A program made the position numbers and the translations under genes. From Phytophthora colocasiae (lineage: Eukaryota > Oomycota > Peronosporomycetes > Peronosporales > Peronosporaceae), in the NCBI GenBank assembly GCA_018806915.1, contig JAGKQI010000064.1, positions 1,116,001 through 1,180,000 of the forward strand: a DNA stretch of 64,000 bases. Reading direction: 5' to 3'. Position 1 is the first letter of the stretch. Every line of letters begins with the position of its first letter. This document shows, in pieces, positions 43,501 to 52,649 of this stretch. The notes under the pieces are model-generated. The model worked only from the letters and a program-made list of their open reading frames with translations, made no database searches and had not been told where the DNA came from.

Positions 43501-45813
43501 TCGCGCTTTACATCGAACAGGAATAGCGTTAGGCTTTAAGGTGACCTTCAGTGGTGGCATGTCCACCGGCGGATCCCGCCCCAACTTGATCCTGAATACA
43601 TCGCGATATTGATACAAAATCTTCGCCAACTCCTCACGAAAAGCAGCACTACAGCCCAACTCTGAAGCTTCGTTGAGTTTGTCTTCGAGAATACTCCACT
43701 CCTGGGCACGCGCTTCCTCGCGGTCTTGATCGACGTTGACATCTGGAAAACAACGCTGTTCTTCTTCCGGCTGCAGTTCCTGTTCTTCAGGTGTAGCCTC
43801 GATATGGCTGGAAGCTGCGACCGCGTACGATAACACATTGCGCACGCCGGATGTCGGTACCGCCTCGTCCATATCATAAACCTCCCTTACATTTCGGGCC
43901 TGATCCAGTAGTGCTTGCGCGTTATACCCTAGGCGCTCCATTACACCTTCACAAAGCAATATATCACCCATGCCACGCGGCAATCCTCCTGAGACCACCC
44001 AACACGTCAGATTCTTCAGTGTTAGTCCTCCATTCACCGTGTCAAATCGGAGATCCAGTTTCACCTCCTGTTTAATCACCATTGGAGTGGCAGTAATTCC
44101 CTTGATAGACTCCCATTGCTTCAGGTCGCGACACTGGAGCCATTGACCCTGCGCTTTGAGCTCCTGCAGAATTCTAGGTGTCACAACCGACACCTCGGCA
44201 CCGCTGTCAGGCTTTGCCCAGGCATCCAACACTTGATTAACCACACAGGGAAGCGGGCCAGGAGTTTTCGCGGCGGTGGGTTCTGCAGGTGGAGACACTG
44301 GCTGTGCCTCCGAAATGGCAATCGCTCCCACCGGCTTAGACTGCTTACGGTTTTTATCGTAGAGCTCCTTAGCTTCTGTTGCATTTGCCAGTGGGCACTG
44401 GAACACACCGTGAGTCAAATCACCGCACTTAAAACATTTTCTCTGCGGTCGATCGTGAGGTTCAGGCTTCTTAGCTGCTGAAGCCTTTTGTGCGCTGGAA
44501 ACACCACTTGAGCCGCCGCCCTTGGACTGGGACTTAGAATCTCCTCCGGCCGTTGTCCCTCCCTTTTGCTGGAAACGTCCGGTGGAACGCGCTGTGTTGC
44601 CCGGCTTTGGCTGAGACTGCGCCTGGCTTCCACCACCTCCAGTTGTCTGCTGAATAGCTGATTCGAAAATGAGAAACGCCGACACTCTGGATCTCAACCA
44701 ATCCACAAACACCTTGACTGATTTCTTGGTAGACTTGTGCACCGTCCGCTTCAGCTCTGTCACGATGGCCTGCTTGAGCGCCGGTGGTTTTAGCGCAGCA
44801 CACAAAAACTCCACAGACATCTTGGGCTCATCAATCGGGAAATCATCCATATCCTGCGTATCCAGTATGGCATTGAAGTCCGTCACTAGTTGCATTACTC
44901 GGGACTCAGCATCTGGAAGGGAAGTATCCATCGACAACGCGCGCATGGCCTGAGTCAGTCGTGCGTGGTCTTGAACTTCCGGACGCCTAGCGGCTAAGAA
45001 ATAAGCCTTCCATTCTTCTTCCGTAATCTCGGTCTCTGGTTTCCCCAGCTCATACATGCAGATGCGCACCAGAGTGCGATGCTCAATACAGGCACTCAGA
45101 GGCATTACAAAAACGCGCCCATAAGACCCTTGATTCAAAGCGGTAATCCGACGCTTGTAGATGAGATAGCTGTCCATGAATGCCTTCTTCTCCTTCTTGG
45201 TGGAACCTCGGTAAACAGGAGGAACGGGCATGTTCGCTCCTGTTGCCACCGTGATGGCTGGCTCATTTCGACCTACGCTAGCACCTTCTTCAGCCATGAG
45301 CTCGTCATCGTCGGCCACTCGCGTGCTATGGCCCGCACCTCGTGCAAACCAACCCCACCGACTCTGACCACGTGGTGAAAGTACTTCGCCCTTTAGATCC
45401 TCGATCTGACGGCCCTGCTGTCCCACTGTTTCAGCGGCCTCCCGCATCAACTGGTACTGTTGCGCTAGAGCATTCTGCTGTTCCTCTAACTGAGCACTCA
45501 GTGCTGCCTGCTTAGCGTTAAGCTCCACTTGATTATCATACTGTTGTTGAAGATACTCAGCAGTCTTTGCAGCCAGAGACTCCTGCCGTTGCTGGAACAG
45601 GTTCAATTGCTCGATAGTCAGTTGTTGGACTACTTCAGCCTTCATCGCTACTTCCTCCACCTTCTGTTCTGACTCCGCTTGAATACTTCGTGCCAGCGAC
45701 GACTCAAACGTTCTTGTCTGACGCTGCGCCACGACCACGTCTTCCACTCTCACTCGAGGTGAAATTAGCGCCTCCATCGTCAGGTCACGGCTCCCGTGGC
45801 CTGGACTGCTCAT
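40588..45813 (-). CDS. Element 4 Gag-Pol polyprotein (1,741 aa)
   Basis: One open frame starts at the ATG complementary to 45811-45813. In order it shows a Gln-rich coiled coil (about residues 45-145), the gag core, and a CX2CX4HX4C knuckle C-F-K-C-G-D-L-T-H-G-V-F-Q-C (about 450-465). An aspartic protease motif P-D-S-G-A-E-V-S-V-V follows near 530. The RT has L-D-F-F-K-G-Y-W-Q-F and the catalytic W-L-D-D (about 920), where most relatives have Y-x-D-D. Then come an RNase H with F-T-D-A-S-A-S-H-W-G (about 1085), an integrase with an H-C zinc region and D, D, E residues (about 1300-1465), and a chromodomain near 1665-1715 (V-T-W-R-G-L-S and D-S-W-E-P). No stop or frameshift was found. Gag and Pol share one frame, so no recoding site is needed. 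Confidence 0.95.
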   Translation of the reverse strand: MSSPGHGSRDLTMEALISPRVRVEDVVVAQRQTRTFESSLARSIQAESEQKVEEVAMKAEVVQQLTIEQLNLFQQRQESLAAKTAEYLQQQYDNQVELNAKQAALSAQLEEQQNALAQQYQLMREAAETVGQQGRQIEDLKGEVLSPRGQSRWGWFARGAGHSTRVADDDELMAEEGASVGRNEPAITVATGANMPVPPVYRGSTKKEKKAFMDSYLIYKRRITALNQGSYGRVFVMPLSACIEHRTLVRICMYELGKPETEITEEEWKAYFLAARRPEVQDHARLTQAMRALSMDTSLPDAESRVMQLVTDFNAILDTQDMDDFPIDEPKMSVEFLCAALKPPALKQAIVTELKRTVHKSTKKSVKVFVDWLRSRVSAFLIFESAIQQTTGGGGSQAQSQPKPGNTARSTGRFQQKGGTTAGGDSKSQSKGGGSSGVSSAQKASAAKKPEPHDRPQRKCFKCGDLTHGVFQCPLANATEAKELYDKNRKQSKPVGAIAISEAQPVSPPAEPTAAKTPGPLPCVVNQVLDAWAKPDSGAEVSVVTPRILQELKAQGQWLQCRDLKQWESIKGITATPMVIKQEVKLDLRFDTVNGGLTLKNLTCWVVSGGLPRGMGDILLCEGVMERLGYNAQALLDQARNVREVYDMDEAVPTSGVRNVLSYAVAASSHIEATPEEQELQPEEEQRCFPDVNVDQDREEARAQEWSILEDKLNEASELGCSAAFREELAKILYQYRDVFRIKLGRDPPVDMPPLKVTLKPNAIPVRCKARRYHAEHRAFMKKHVQELIDAGLCYRNPHSKWCSPPLIVKKVDPGDFRMTVDVRRVNAQTLRLLWPMPILEVIMDYLTDSELYFLLDFFKGYWQFLLSLECQELFSFLTDMGIFTPTRVLMGGSDSVAYCQATVQEMFAEFLYNGLLIWLDDLLGYAKTENGLLKLLRGVLKVCALKGLKLNPSKCSFYLHEAKWCGRVISKTGVRHDPERISALQSLSPPLTGQDLQQFICAFGWMRMSIPGHNKLTQPLVDLMETVYKAAGGRTKRQVSHVQLLEAGWSDIHTDCINACKQALGNAVELAHVKPEYKLSVFTDASASHWGAVITQVPPEHGARLFSEQHHEPLMFLSGTFSGAARSWAIVEKEAFAIIATCQRADYLLHRPGGFTLYTDHRNLRFIFNPSSVLSSVPKYTADKLQRWALILMAYDYEICDIAGNENVWADLLSRWGSTLPHICAIRLVPYEYSPTLQEDFKWPTFSDVINSQGGAVVPVDMELTADTHGVLRLTTGQIWIPAEDGLLQLRICIVGHFGVAGHRGLDTTVTAIAKRFWWADLFADVKFFVGRCLHCVSVVGGPPVPRPLGEAMHAERPNELIHWDYLFMGDSSGEDKYILVIKDDASKYVWFFAVPEATAATTYLCLMDWFAAFGVCLSWVSDQGTHFKNEVIQSLQHALGAHHHFTTARCPWANGTVEVVMREALRCFRSLLSEWRLSTRDWPRLTKLVQLALNHTPAKSLAGHAPVTVMTGLPAMSPLDAISLPTPLETTTLSELMATREELFTTLQSALDNMHKTVAKASQAARSKGRRNARSAGVKMAQYAIGDYVLYADVWAHTRAKLRVKWCGPAQVVNTVSSWIFTVKNLLSGDERDVHASRLKFYSDDTLDVTEELLRHIAHNSEGHVVSGLLDTRYSEAEKRFEILVTWRGLSQAEDSWEPATTLLEDVPVMVKNFIRAHRQTAKFKRLATSLNLQVLLKD

Positions 45814-45853
45814 CGCTTCCGCTTGGTAGCGCGAAGTGAGCTAAAGAATTCTT

Positions 45854-46171
45854 TGTTGTTTTCGCACTTGATAGTCGTAAAGCAAATTGCAAAGTGAATT
45901 AGAAAAACTTAAACGTAACAAAATGAAAGAGCTCGAACTACAGCTAGGAGCTCCCTCGAAGTAGCTTGAGCTTGAAGATGCATTTCCAGTGCAAGCCGTG
46001 CCTGACCGTTGTACTCCTTCCCTAGGAGACACATGGCTTGCCCCTGCGACTCCGGCTTGGAATCCGGCTTGTCCGGCGTGACGTTGTAGAGGATTCCTGT
46101 TGAAGTTGCAGGTGGTGGTGGCGGGCTTCAATCTCGCCAGCAACAGCTGCTGGAGCCAGCCGGCGACAACA
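45854..46171 (-). repeat. 5' LTR of element 4
   Basis: A 318-bp repeat, the promoter-bearing copy for the minus-strand element. The sequence directly inside it begins AAGAATTCTT on the minus strand, a perfect palindrome. It does not begin with TGG, so a standard tRNA primer site is not evident. Confidence 0.95.
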
Positions 46172-48323
46172 TGTGGCCACGTTTGCACACAGGGCACACG
46201 GGTTATTAGTTGCTTGTCATTTCCTAACTGAATTATATTATATCAGTTGATTTGTGTGTTGTATGTATGATGTCGAGGAATTCGGACTATGACTTGTGTG
46301 TGTTGGTTGGAGAGGTTGGACGCGGTGGGAGGGTTCTCGAGGTAACCCCTCCTGAATCCAGGCGCATCGACAGCAACCAACTCGTTCAAAAACTCATGAG
46401 AAAAGACGACATAGTGTCACATATTCATGTGACCTACTGACTTGGTTGACATTGTCGAAAAAATTGGCAATAACTCAATTATTTATTGGCTTGGATGAAG
46501 GCCTCCAATCCGTATGATATTGTATTTTTCCTATCCCTGGTGATACCCCCTCCGGGAAAGGAACATTCGCGATCTCGACACTGACCGCTCAATACGGAGA
46601 CGACCTGCTGTACAGAATGCTCAAAGCGGCCAAAATGGATTCGAGCTCAAAGAAACTCGCGCCGACCCTACAAGCGGAACAGTTGAAACACTGGTTAGCA
46701 TTGGGAAGGATTCTGACGAGGTCTACAAATTATACAGTCTCAACTCTGCAGGGGACCAACTTCTCCGAGAACCTAAATTCAGTGAGTGGATTAAGTACGT
46801 GGAGGATTTGAATGCGAAGCATGATGGAGCAACGTCGATCCTCCCTACACTGAGGAAACGCTACAGTGACGGAGATCTGTTTGAAATGTCCGAAGCAGCC
46901 AAGCGTGTCAAAGAAACGAAGTTGGACGATGCGCTCGTTCAGTTTTGGATCACCGACAAGAAGACGCCAGTTCAAGTGCTTAATGATCTCCAACTGGAGA
47001 CGCTGGAGAATCCACTATTCGGTCTGTTAGCCAAGTTCACAGATGCTTACAATGTGAAATTCCCTCATGCGCAGACAACAATGATCACGAATGTCATTAG
47101 CGACAAAAAAGGTATTTAAAAAAATAAAATTAGGTTTTTGTTTTTTAAATTAATTAAAATATTTTAAAATTAATTTCTGACTTGAATTGTTTCATTTACT
47201 ATATTTTTTAAATGCAAGATGATCGCTGCAGGAAGAAGAAAGACGGGAAAGCGAAGAAAATTGCGACAGATTTGGAGGCTGCGCAGTTGCAGATGTGGTT
47301 GAACGGTGGGAAATCCGTCGACGATGTCTACGAGCTGATGAAGTTGCCGTTCAGTAAGATCGTCAATGACTTCACCGGGGATCCTCTCTTCCCTGTGTGG
47401 ATAGCGTATCTGAACACCTTTAGCATTCAAAACCCTGAAAAAGTATCGAACATGCTCTCGACAATGACGACCCAATTCAGGGATCGACAATGATGCAAAT
47501 TCTACAAGCTGCGGAGAAGTTATCCAGTATGGAAAAAATCGCAGCCAAGTTGCAGCTTCAGCTGGTGGAAAAAGTGTTGGCTACTGGTGTTTCCCCCCGT
47601 GAAGCTTTTACAATGTTGTCACTTCATACAGTTGGGGATTCAGTTCTCGCCTCTCCGGTGTTTACGAAGTGGTTGACTTATGTGGACGATTTCACCAAGA
47701 AGCACCCCGGAAAGGGAACCTGGTTCTCGGAACTACATCATCATTATCAATGGGGGAATCTCGATATTCTGTTAAAGACAGCAAGGAAAAGCCATAACAC
47801 AGCCAAGATAGCGGATGTGGTGGAGGAGAGGAAGCGTATGGAGTGGTGGTTGTCCTGGAAGTACGAGCCAAAGAACACATTCCTGCATCTCGATGAATAT
47901 GACGAGATAACCTTTTTTAGTTCAAATTTTGGTTGAAGTTGAGTGGTTATTTCTGACTTGGCTTGGCTATTGAATTCTGAAGGTTTGATTGTGATTGTGA
48001 ATTGTTTGAATGGGATCTTATCATCTGGAAAGGAGGGACTCCAACGCCTGATAAGTGCGTAGCTTTGTGGTGCGTTGACCAGTGGACCACCAGGAGGCCC
48101 GTGTACCGGTAGCTTTCCGAGCAGTGGTATGACAGTATCTGGGCGAAATCCAAAGACCCTCTTCTAATTCAGATTCTTGACGAAGCGGAGACGGTAACCA
48201 GCACGGATAAACTGGCCAAGAATTTACAGAATGCCCAGATCAATCAATGGGTAGATGAGGGGGTAACCGTTGCGTAGAACTACTAAAAAAGTAGTTAATC
48301 AACTTTTTCTCTTTCTTGTAGAA

Positions 48324-48713
48324 CTACTCAAGCTTACTGACCCAGCTGGGGTGTTTCTTCACGTACCAGTTCACGTACTTTTTCAGGAGCGTCAGATCGA
48401 TCATGTCCAATTCTCTCATCTTCAGCGCCATTCCGTCCGGGTCTAAACGCATGACGTTTTCAATGTGCAGGAATGAGTCCTTGTAACTGTTGCGAAGATT
48501 TTTGAGAAGCGATGTTTCGTCCATTTTTCCGACCTCAGAAACGGTCCTCTTCAGTACTTTAGCGAGGTCTCCAGTCCTCTCTTCTTCTTCGTGGGACCGT
48601 AGGAGGCGACTTTGGGGAATGGCGAGAGTCTTGGAATCACCGACAGCGGATACTCCATCACAGGAAGCGAAGAAAGCGGAAGCAAACGCGAGAACAATGT
48701 AGGACAGACGCAT
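48324..48713 (-). CDS. RxLR-dEER effector (129 aa)
   Basis: The ORF starts at the ATG complementary to 48711-48713. The frame could be extended by three codons only with a GTG. A hydrophobic signal peptide covers about residues 1-23. The host-targeting motif R-L-L-R lies near residue 36, followed by S-H-E-E-E-E-R, a clear dEER. The C-terminal domain is alpha-helical, with a W-Y-type end (K-K-Y-V-N-W-Y-V near residue 114). Such proteins are secreted and delivered into plant cells to modulate immunity. The specific target is unknown. A consensus oomycete initiator sits 15 bp upstream. It is intact, lies tail to tail with the dead LWY effector, and its single-exon form is typical. Confidence 0.92.
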   Translation of the reverse strand: MRLSYIVLAFASAFFASCDGVSAVGDSKTLAIPQSRLLRSHEEEERTGDLAKVLKRTVSEVGKMDETSLLKNLRNSYKDSFLHIENVMRLDPDGMALKMRELDMIDLTLLKKYVNWYVKKHPSWVSKLE

Positions 48714-48727
48714 TGGGATCACGAGTA

Positions 48728-48743
48728 GTTTTGAGAAATGAGG
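48728..48743 (-). promoter_or_regulatory. Oomycete Inr-type core promoter of the RxLR gene
   Basis: The minus strand reads CCTCATTTCTCAAAAC, close to the oomycete Inr/FPR consensus GCTCATTYYNCAWTTT. It lies 15-30 bp before the ATG, a usual distance for short oomycete 5' leaders. Confidence 0.65.
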
Positions 48744-49689
48744 TTGATAGCTTGAACCGTGCTTCGAGCCTCAACCGGCTTTCAAGGTTTAATCACAATC
48801 CAAGACGATGCAATTCGAGTGTTTTAGGCACAATCATCATCTTAGATTAAATTACGAACCAAATCTGAATTTTACCACCGTTATTGTAGTCTGCAGAAGT
48901 GAAGACACCGGTAGCTTTTTTTTCGTACATGCGAATATTAAAGCTATAGAGAAAATAAGACATGGAATCGAACGCTCTCTTATCTCAGAAATTCGTTCAT
49001 TCAGTAAAAATGAACGCCGAACGCCACGAGTTTTGCAGCGGAGAGAAAAAAATGACCATGCTTTTCACTCTACAGAAAAATCAAGGGCTATATCGCGGAA
49101 AGTGCGCGAGGGAATTGGTTGCTGAGTGTCTTCCGAAACGGTTTCGCGCCAAATGGCGCACTACAACGCACTGACTTCCCCGTAAGTCTGACTGCTCTGA
49201 TAAATTAATGCTGACTAAGAAAGAGGGCGCCGCCGACAAACAGTAGCGCTATAATAACCTCTTTAAAATTGTTTCAAATCATTGTAGACGTGAAAGATTG
49301 CACTGCTTCAATAGCATGGCTGCCTACTCACCATCAACAGTGATTCAATGCTCATACATCGTGGGATGGGATGACTCGCCCGCCTGTGTAAACAATAACT
49401 ATACGTGTAGTGGATATCTTGAGCTTTGCCTCAGCTGGCTTCGAAGAAATGTTGTGACGCACGCACTGTAGGTGACGTGGACTCTCATTCACATATAAAG
49501 TGTACTTCGAAGTAGGATTTTGTACTGTAAGTAGCTTTAATATGAAAATAACTAACTATTCTAATCCTTAAATCGCGTTATTACGAGTGCTTTATACACT
49601 TTCTTTGCGTTTATTTCTCGTCAGGATAAAAGTCTGAATATATTGTCTAGAAAGAGAAACCTAATGCTGCATTGGTTTAGCTGTATATT
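48744..49689. other. Intergenic, no gene seen
   Basis: This AT-rich sequence holds only short ORFs without recognisable features and no repeat shared with the rest of the window. Confidence 0.6.
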
Positions 49690-50605
49690 AACACTTAGCT
49701 GACCTGCACCGTGTTGGTCCACGGCTGGGAGAACACAATGACGTCGTAGTCGGATTTAGCGCACTCGCGGTCCACGCACGCGCCCGGGACACCCAGCCAC
49801 CTGGTACTTGTAGTTGGTGCCAGCCACGACCTGCGTCCACAGTCCCTCGATGGCAATGAGGCAGATCGCCGTGGTCGTCCGGTGCGTAGCTACTCGCGTT
49901 GCTAGTGGCCTGCACGAGCAGGTTCACCTCAGTTTCGGTCACAGTAGCCTCTGTCCAGCTTCCGAGCATCGTTTGGGCGGGGACAGCAATGAACAGAGCT
50001 GCGCTGGTGGCGGCGACAGCGATGGAAGTGAGTAGGAAAGTCATGATGGTTGGTGTTGGAGGTTGACTAAGACTGGAGTGGTAAGTCGCTTTGTGACTTG
50101 GGATGCAAGTTCGAGAATGAGGTTTAGAGTCCGCACTCTACTATCCCAGCACTGTCTTCTTCCTATAAAGCTGCAGCCATGTGATGAACCTCGCATACAG
50201 GTGCTCCAGCCAACGCACACGACATTTTCTACGGTGTCGGGAATTTTGAGCCTGGACGTTGACCATCAGGATCGTCATGTGGCCGGATGTAGTTGGTATC
50301 GGATTGGTCGAGACGTCCGTGTGTGCGTTTTGATAGGAGGGCCAGCCTGAATTCATGAAGCACGTTGGCGTTCAAGTTGTTTTGCGTTCGGAGCTAAACT
50401 AACGGTACATTGTGCTAATGAACTTGATCTTTCTCAAGCGTAGCAGCTTCCGAGCGCCATGCGTTTGGGGTGTTCGTCTACTGAATCATCTGCAGGATGG
50501 TCGGCGCCTGAGATGCAGATGCCTCCGCATTGACCTTTGCAGCTTGAGGCATGGAACAACTTGCGTAGGTGTAAGTAAGATCATTTTCTCAAATCGGATA
50601 TAACT
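49690..50605 (-). repeat. Left arm of a 0.9-kb inverted duplication
   Basis: It is the inverse of 52650-53605, with a few substitutions and small deletions. It includes the broken cystatin gene and its upstream region, and ends near CTCAAA at about 50600. The transglutaminase gene lies between the arms. Confidence 0.9.
49695..50044 (-). pseudogene. Cystatin-like protease inhibitor pseudogene (EPIC-type)
   Basis: Its first 56 codons match the intact cystatin at 53209, including the signal peptide. A 2-nt deletion near 49873 then shifts the frame, and a deletion of about 18-20 nt near 49785 removes the loop before the second Cys pair. Another deletion removes most of the codons before the stop. 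The bases for the Q-V-V-A-G loop survive but are out of frame. It is therefore no longer an inhibitor. The lesions are absent from the other arm, so they arose after the duplication or at its formation. Confidence 0.88.
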
Positions 50606-50923
50606 TAATGCAACGACGCACAAAAACGGAATAGATCCTTATGAATTTTCTGTTTGATAGAGTATGTATGGGCAGATATTTCTCTTCATCAAACATCACC
50701 TCGAACTATTGGATGCTTTGACCCATCTAGCAATACAATAACAACAATAATGGCTTCATCAACGTGTTGAGGACATATCCAGTTGTCGTATGCTCGGCCA
50801 TCCGAAAAACAGAGTGCCCGAGCTCTGTTTTTCAAACACACCAGATGCACCTCGCTTAGTGCCCTCTTCAACCGCTACGAGGCACTTCAACTGCAATTCA
50901 GCTCTATCCAAACATCTTAGAAG
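50606..50923. other. Upstream region of the transglutaminase elicitor gene
   Basis: No ORF of interest. It leads from the left duplication arm to the core promoter at 50924. Confidence 0.6.
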
Positions 50924-50939
50924 CTCACTTCGCAGTTTG
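50924..50939 (+). promoter_or_regulatory. Oomycete Inr/FPR core promoter of the transglutaminase gene
   Basis: GCTCACTTCGCAGTTT matches the Inr/FPR consensus at 14 of 16 positions and lies 34 bp upstream of the ATG at 50974. Confidence 0.75.
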
Positions 50940-50973
50940 AACCATTGCGATCACTTCCATTCGACACAGAACG

Positions 50974-52368
50974 ATGAAGTCCCCTCAGCAGTTCACGACA
51001 CTAGCAGCTTTTGCGGTTCTTTCCTTGTTGTCTCAAGTAGACGCGACTCCCTTCGCGTACAACCCGTACATGACCAGCGACTGCGCTACAACGGAGCTTT
51101 CACACAAAAGTCCAGCATTCGGAGGTATTGAACCGGGTCTTGACAAATCCTACAGCACGTACGTTGAATTCGCCTATCCGATCATCACGGACAACACTAG
51201 TCAACAAACGCAACAGTCTACCGACCAAACGCAGCTAACCGACCGCAAACTTGAAGAAACCAGTTCAGGATCGAACGCGGATATGAAGAAGATCGAAAAC
51301 TACTTCCACTCTAGTCTGGAATTGAACCTCAAAAGGCTCACCAGGAACGCCGCGTACTACGTGATGCCATGGCCAAGCAGCTATTGGCCGGTGTTCCGGG
51401 ACGGCATCAACTATCGTTGGGGTTCTAACCAGCCTAGTGCAGCTGAGAAGTATGCCACCACCTTTGGAGTTGACCCCACCTCCTTCATGAAGAAAATTTC
51501 GGAATTCTCGGGCATCGACTCGATGAAATCTCATAAACCTTGCTTCAGTGAAAACGACTGCAAGAATCTGAACGACGGGAGCACGTGCGCAATTCGAGAA
51601 GGACAGCAACAAGGTTACTGCGTCCCGATGTGGTATGGTATCTGCCACGCATGGGCTCCAGCAGCTCTGCTTGAACCGGAACCGCGGTGTGCAGTGGAGA
51701 AGAACGGTGTCACATTTCAGCCCATGGACATCAAGGCGTTGCTTACTCAAGTGTACGATGACGGTGGAGTGAAAACTGTTTTCACGGGTGCACGCTTTGA
51801 CGGTCCTGACAGCAGTGCTTCAAAGGACCAGTACGGACGGTATATCGATGGTTCTCGTCGTGATCTTGGACCAGGCTACATGCACGTGGCTCTAGCAAAC
51901 ATCATTGGTCGCTTCAACTCGTCGGTAGTTCTAGACGTCACTGGTGGTGCAGAGGTTTGGAATCAACCTGTGTACAGCTACCAAGTCATCAGTCAAAGGG
52001 AACTGACGCCAAGTGCGGCTGCCAACGAGTTCTACGGCCAAAATTCGTATCCGTTCAATGGAAAGGCCCAACGCATCATGTACACGGAGATGACAGTGGC
52101 CTGGATGGTCGAGACTTACGATAATGGAGGTCTCGTATCATCTGGACGTGCATCAAAGCACATGGACAGCAAAATGTACACGTACCTGCTGGAACTCGAC
52201 AACGAGTACAATATCCTCGGTGGTGAGTGGGTGAAAAACTCAAGTGATGACCACCCAGACTTCCTATGGTTCCCCGAGTCGCGTCCTAAGATGGACCGAA
52301 TTACCGAGGTCGACATCAGCTACCGCAACGTCCGTGAACTGCTTGACCAAGCTACAAACTGCGCCTAG
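50974..52368 (+). CDS. Transglutaminase elicitor (GP42/M81-type), with Pep-13-like segment
   Basis: The 464-residue single-exon protein starts with a signal peptide (about residues 1-24). Low-complexity Gln/Thr sequence follows (about 70-90), then the transglutaminase elicitor domain. The probable nucleophile is Cys224 in W-Y-G-I-C-H-A-W. The segment at residues 328-340, V-W-N-Q-P-V-Y-S-Y-Q-V-I-S, aligns with the Pep-13 motif of this family. It keeps the Trp and Pro that are known to matter for recognition, but differs in the second half. Family members are Ca2+-dependent cell-wall transglutaminases that plants perceive. The gene lies between inverted duplication arms and has a consensus core promoter. 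No lesion was seen. Confidence 0.93.
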   Translation: MKSPQQFTTLAAFAVLSLLSQVDATPFAYNPYMTSDCATTELSHKSPAFGGIEPGLDKSYSTYVEFAYPIITDNTSQQTQQSTDQTQLTDRKLEETSSGSNADMKKIENYFHSSLELNLKRLTRNAAYYVMPWPSSYWPVFRDGINYRWGSNQPSAAEKYATTFGVDPTSFMKKISEFSGIDSMKSHKPCFSENDCKNLNDGSTCAIREGQQQGYCVPMWYGICHAWAPAALLEPEPRCAVEKNGVTFQPMDIKALLTQVYDDGGVKTVFTGARFDGPDSSASKDQYGRYIDGSRRDLGPGYMHVALANIIGRFNSSVVLDVTGGAEVWNQPVYSYQVISQRELTPSAAANEFYGQNSYPFNGKAQRIMYTEMTVAWMVETYDNGGLVSSGRASKHMDSKMYTYLLELDNEYNILGGEWVKNSSDDHPDFLWFPESRPKMDRITEVDISYRNVRELLDQATNCA

Positions 52369-52370
52369 AT

Positions 52371-52649
52371 GATGTCGTACTTTTGCTCATTAGAACCTGT
52401 TGTTGTCAATCCCAGTCAAGTTCTCCACACGCATTTTTCATTTTTTGCTATTGCGAAGCTCTAACTTAACGGCGAGTGCTTTCAGCGATATTCATACACT
52501 TTGGAGGCACCTGACATTTAGACTCTGGTACGAGGAGGCAACATGCGGCTTGCCAAGCGAACGAAGCCACTAATATTGTAATCATCTGAAGTGCCGCGTC
52601 TGCTGTTCATAATGAACGAAGTTTCTTCTACCGATACATCACAAATGGA
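52371..52649. other. Downstream region of the transglutaminase gene
   Basis: About 280 bp without a supportable gene, ending at the right duplication arm. Confidence 0.6.

Larger units (their letters stand above)
40253..46171 (-). mobile_element. Element 4: intact Ty3/gypsy chromovirus-type retrotransposon (5,919 bp)
   Basis: Two 318-bp LTRs flank one uninterrupted gag-pol ORF, and the whole is flanked by the 5-bp duplication TGTGG (40248-40252 and 46172-46176). I find one difference between the LTRs, C at 40484 versus T at 46085. The insertion is therefore recent, and the copy may still be mobile. Confidence 0.95.
40061..46539. mobile_element. hAT-like non-autonomous DNA transposon (about 555 bp without the nested LTR element)
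   Basis: The ends read CAGGGTTTGG on the left and CCTATCCCTG on the right. The 8-bp sequence GTGATACC flanks both sides (40053-40060 and 46540-46547), the target-duplication length of hAT elements. Further inverted similarity (TATTGCC...GACAATGTCA type) lies inside both ends. No transposase is present. It sits in the effector gene, and its removal with one GTGATACC rejoins the frame. Confidence 0.8.
39711..48277 (+). pseudogene. LWY-repeat effector (RxLR superfamily) pseudogene, split by nested transposons
   Basis: Piece 1 (39711-40060) starts with a hydrophobic signal-peptide-like segment and an R-R-G-Q-E-E-E stretch that recalls a dEER motif; no canonical RxLR is visible. A 1-nt shift near 39880 leads into the first LWY module (L-Q-T-W-L-G and F-S-K-W-V-Q-Y-V). 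Piece 2 (46548-48277) continues in the same frame past the insertion. It adds about five more modules with the recurring L-x-x-W-L and W-x-x-Y-V signatures, broken by a shift near 46710, stops near 47119, 47490 and 47936, and AT-rich filler at 47120-47210. Intact relatives are secreted, act inside plant cells and suppress immunity. This copy is dead. Confidence 0.75.

Noticed and set aside
46252..46440. Small plus-strand ORF right of element 4
   Set aside because: It lies inside the non-coding hAT-like element, between the LTR and the target duplication. I see no homology-like motif.
48962..49174. Possible small gene in the gap left of the duplication arm
   Set aside because: Two overlapping short frames with no signal peptide, motif or promoter match.
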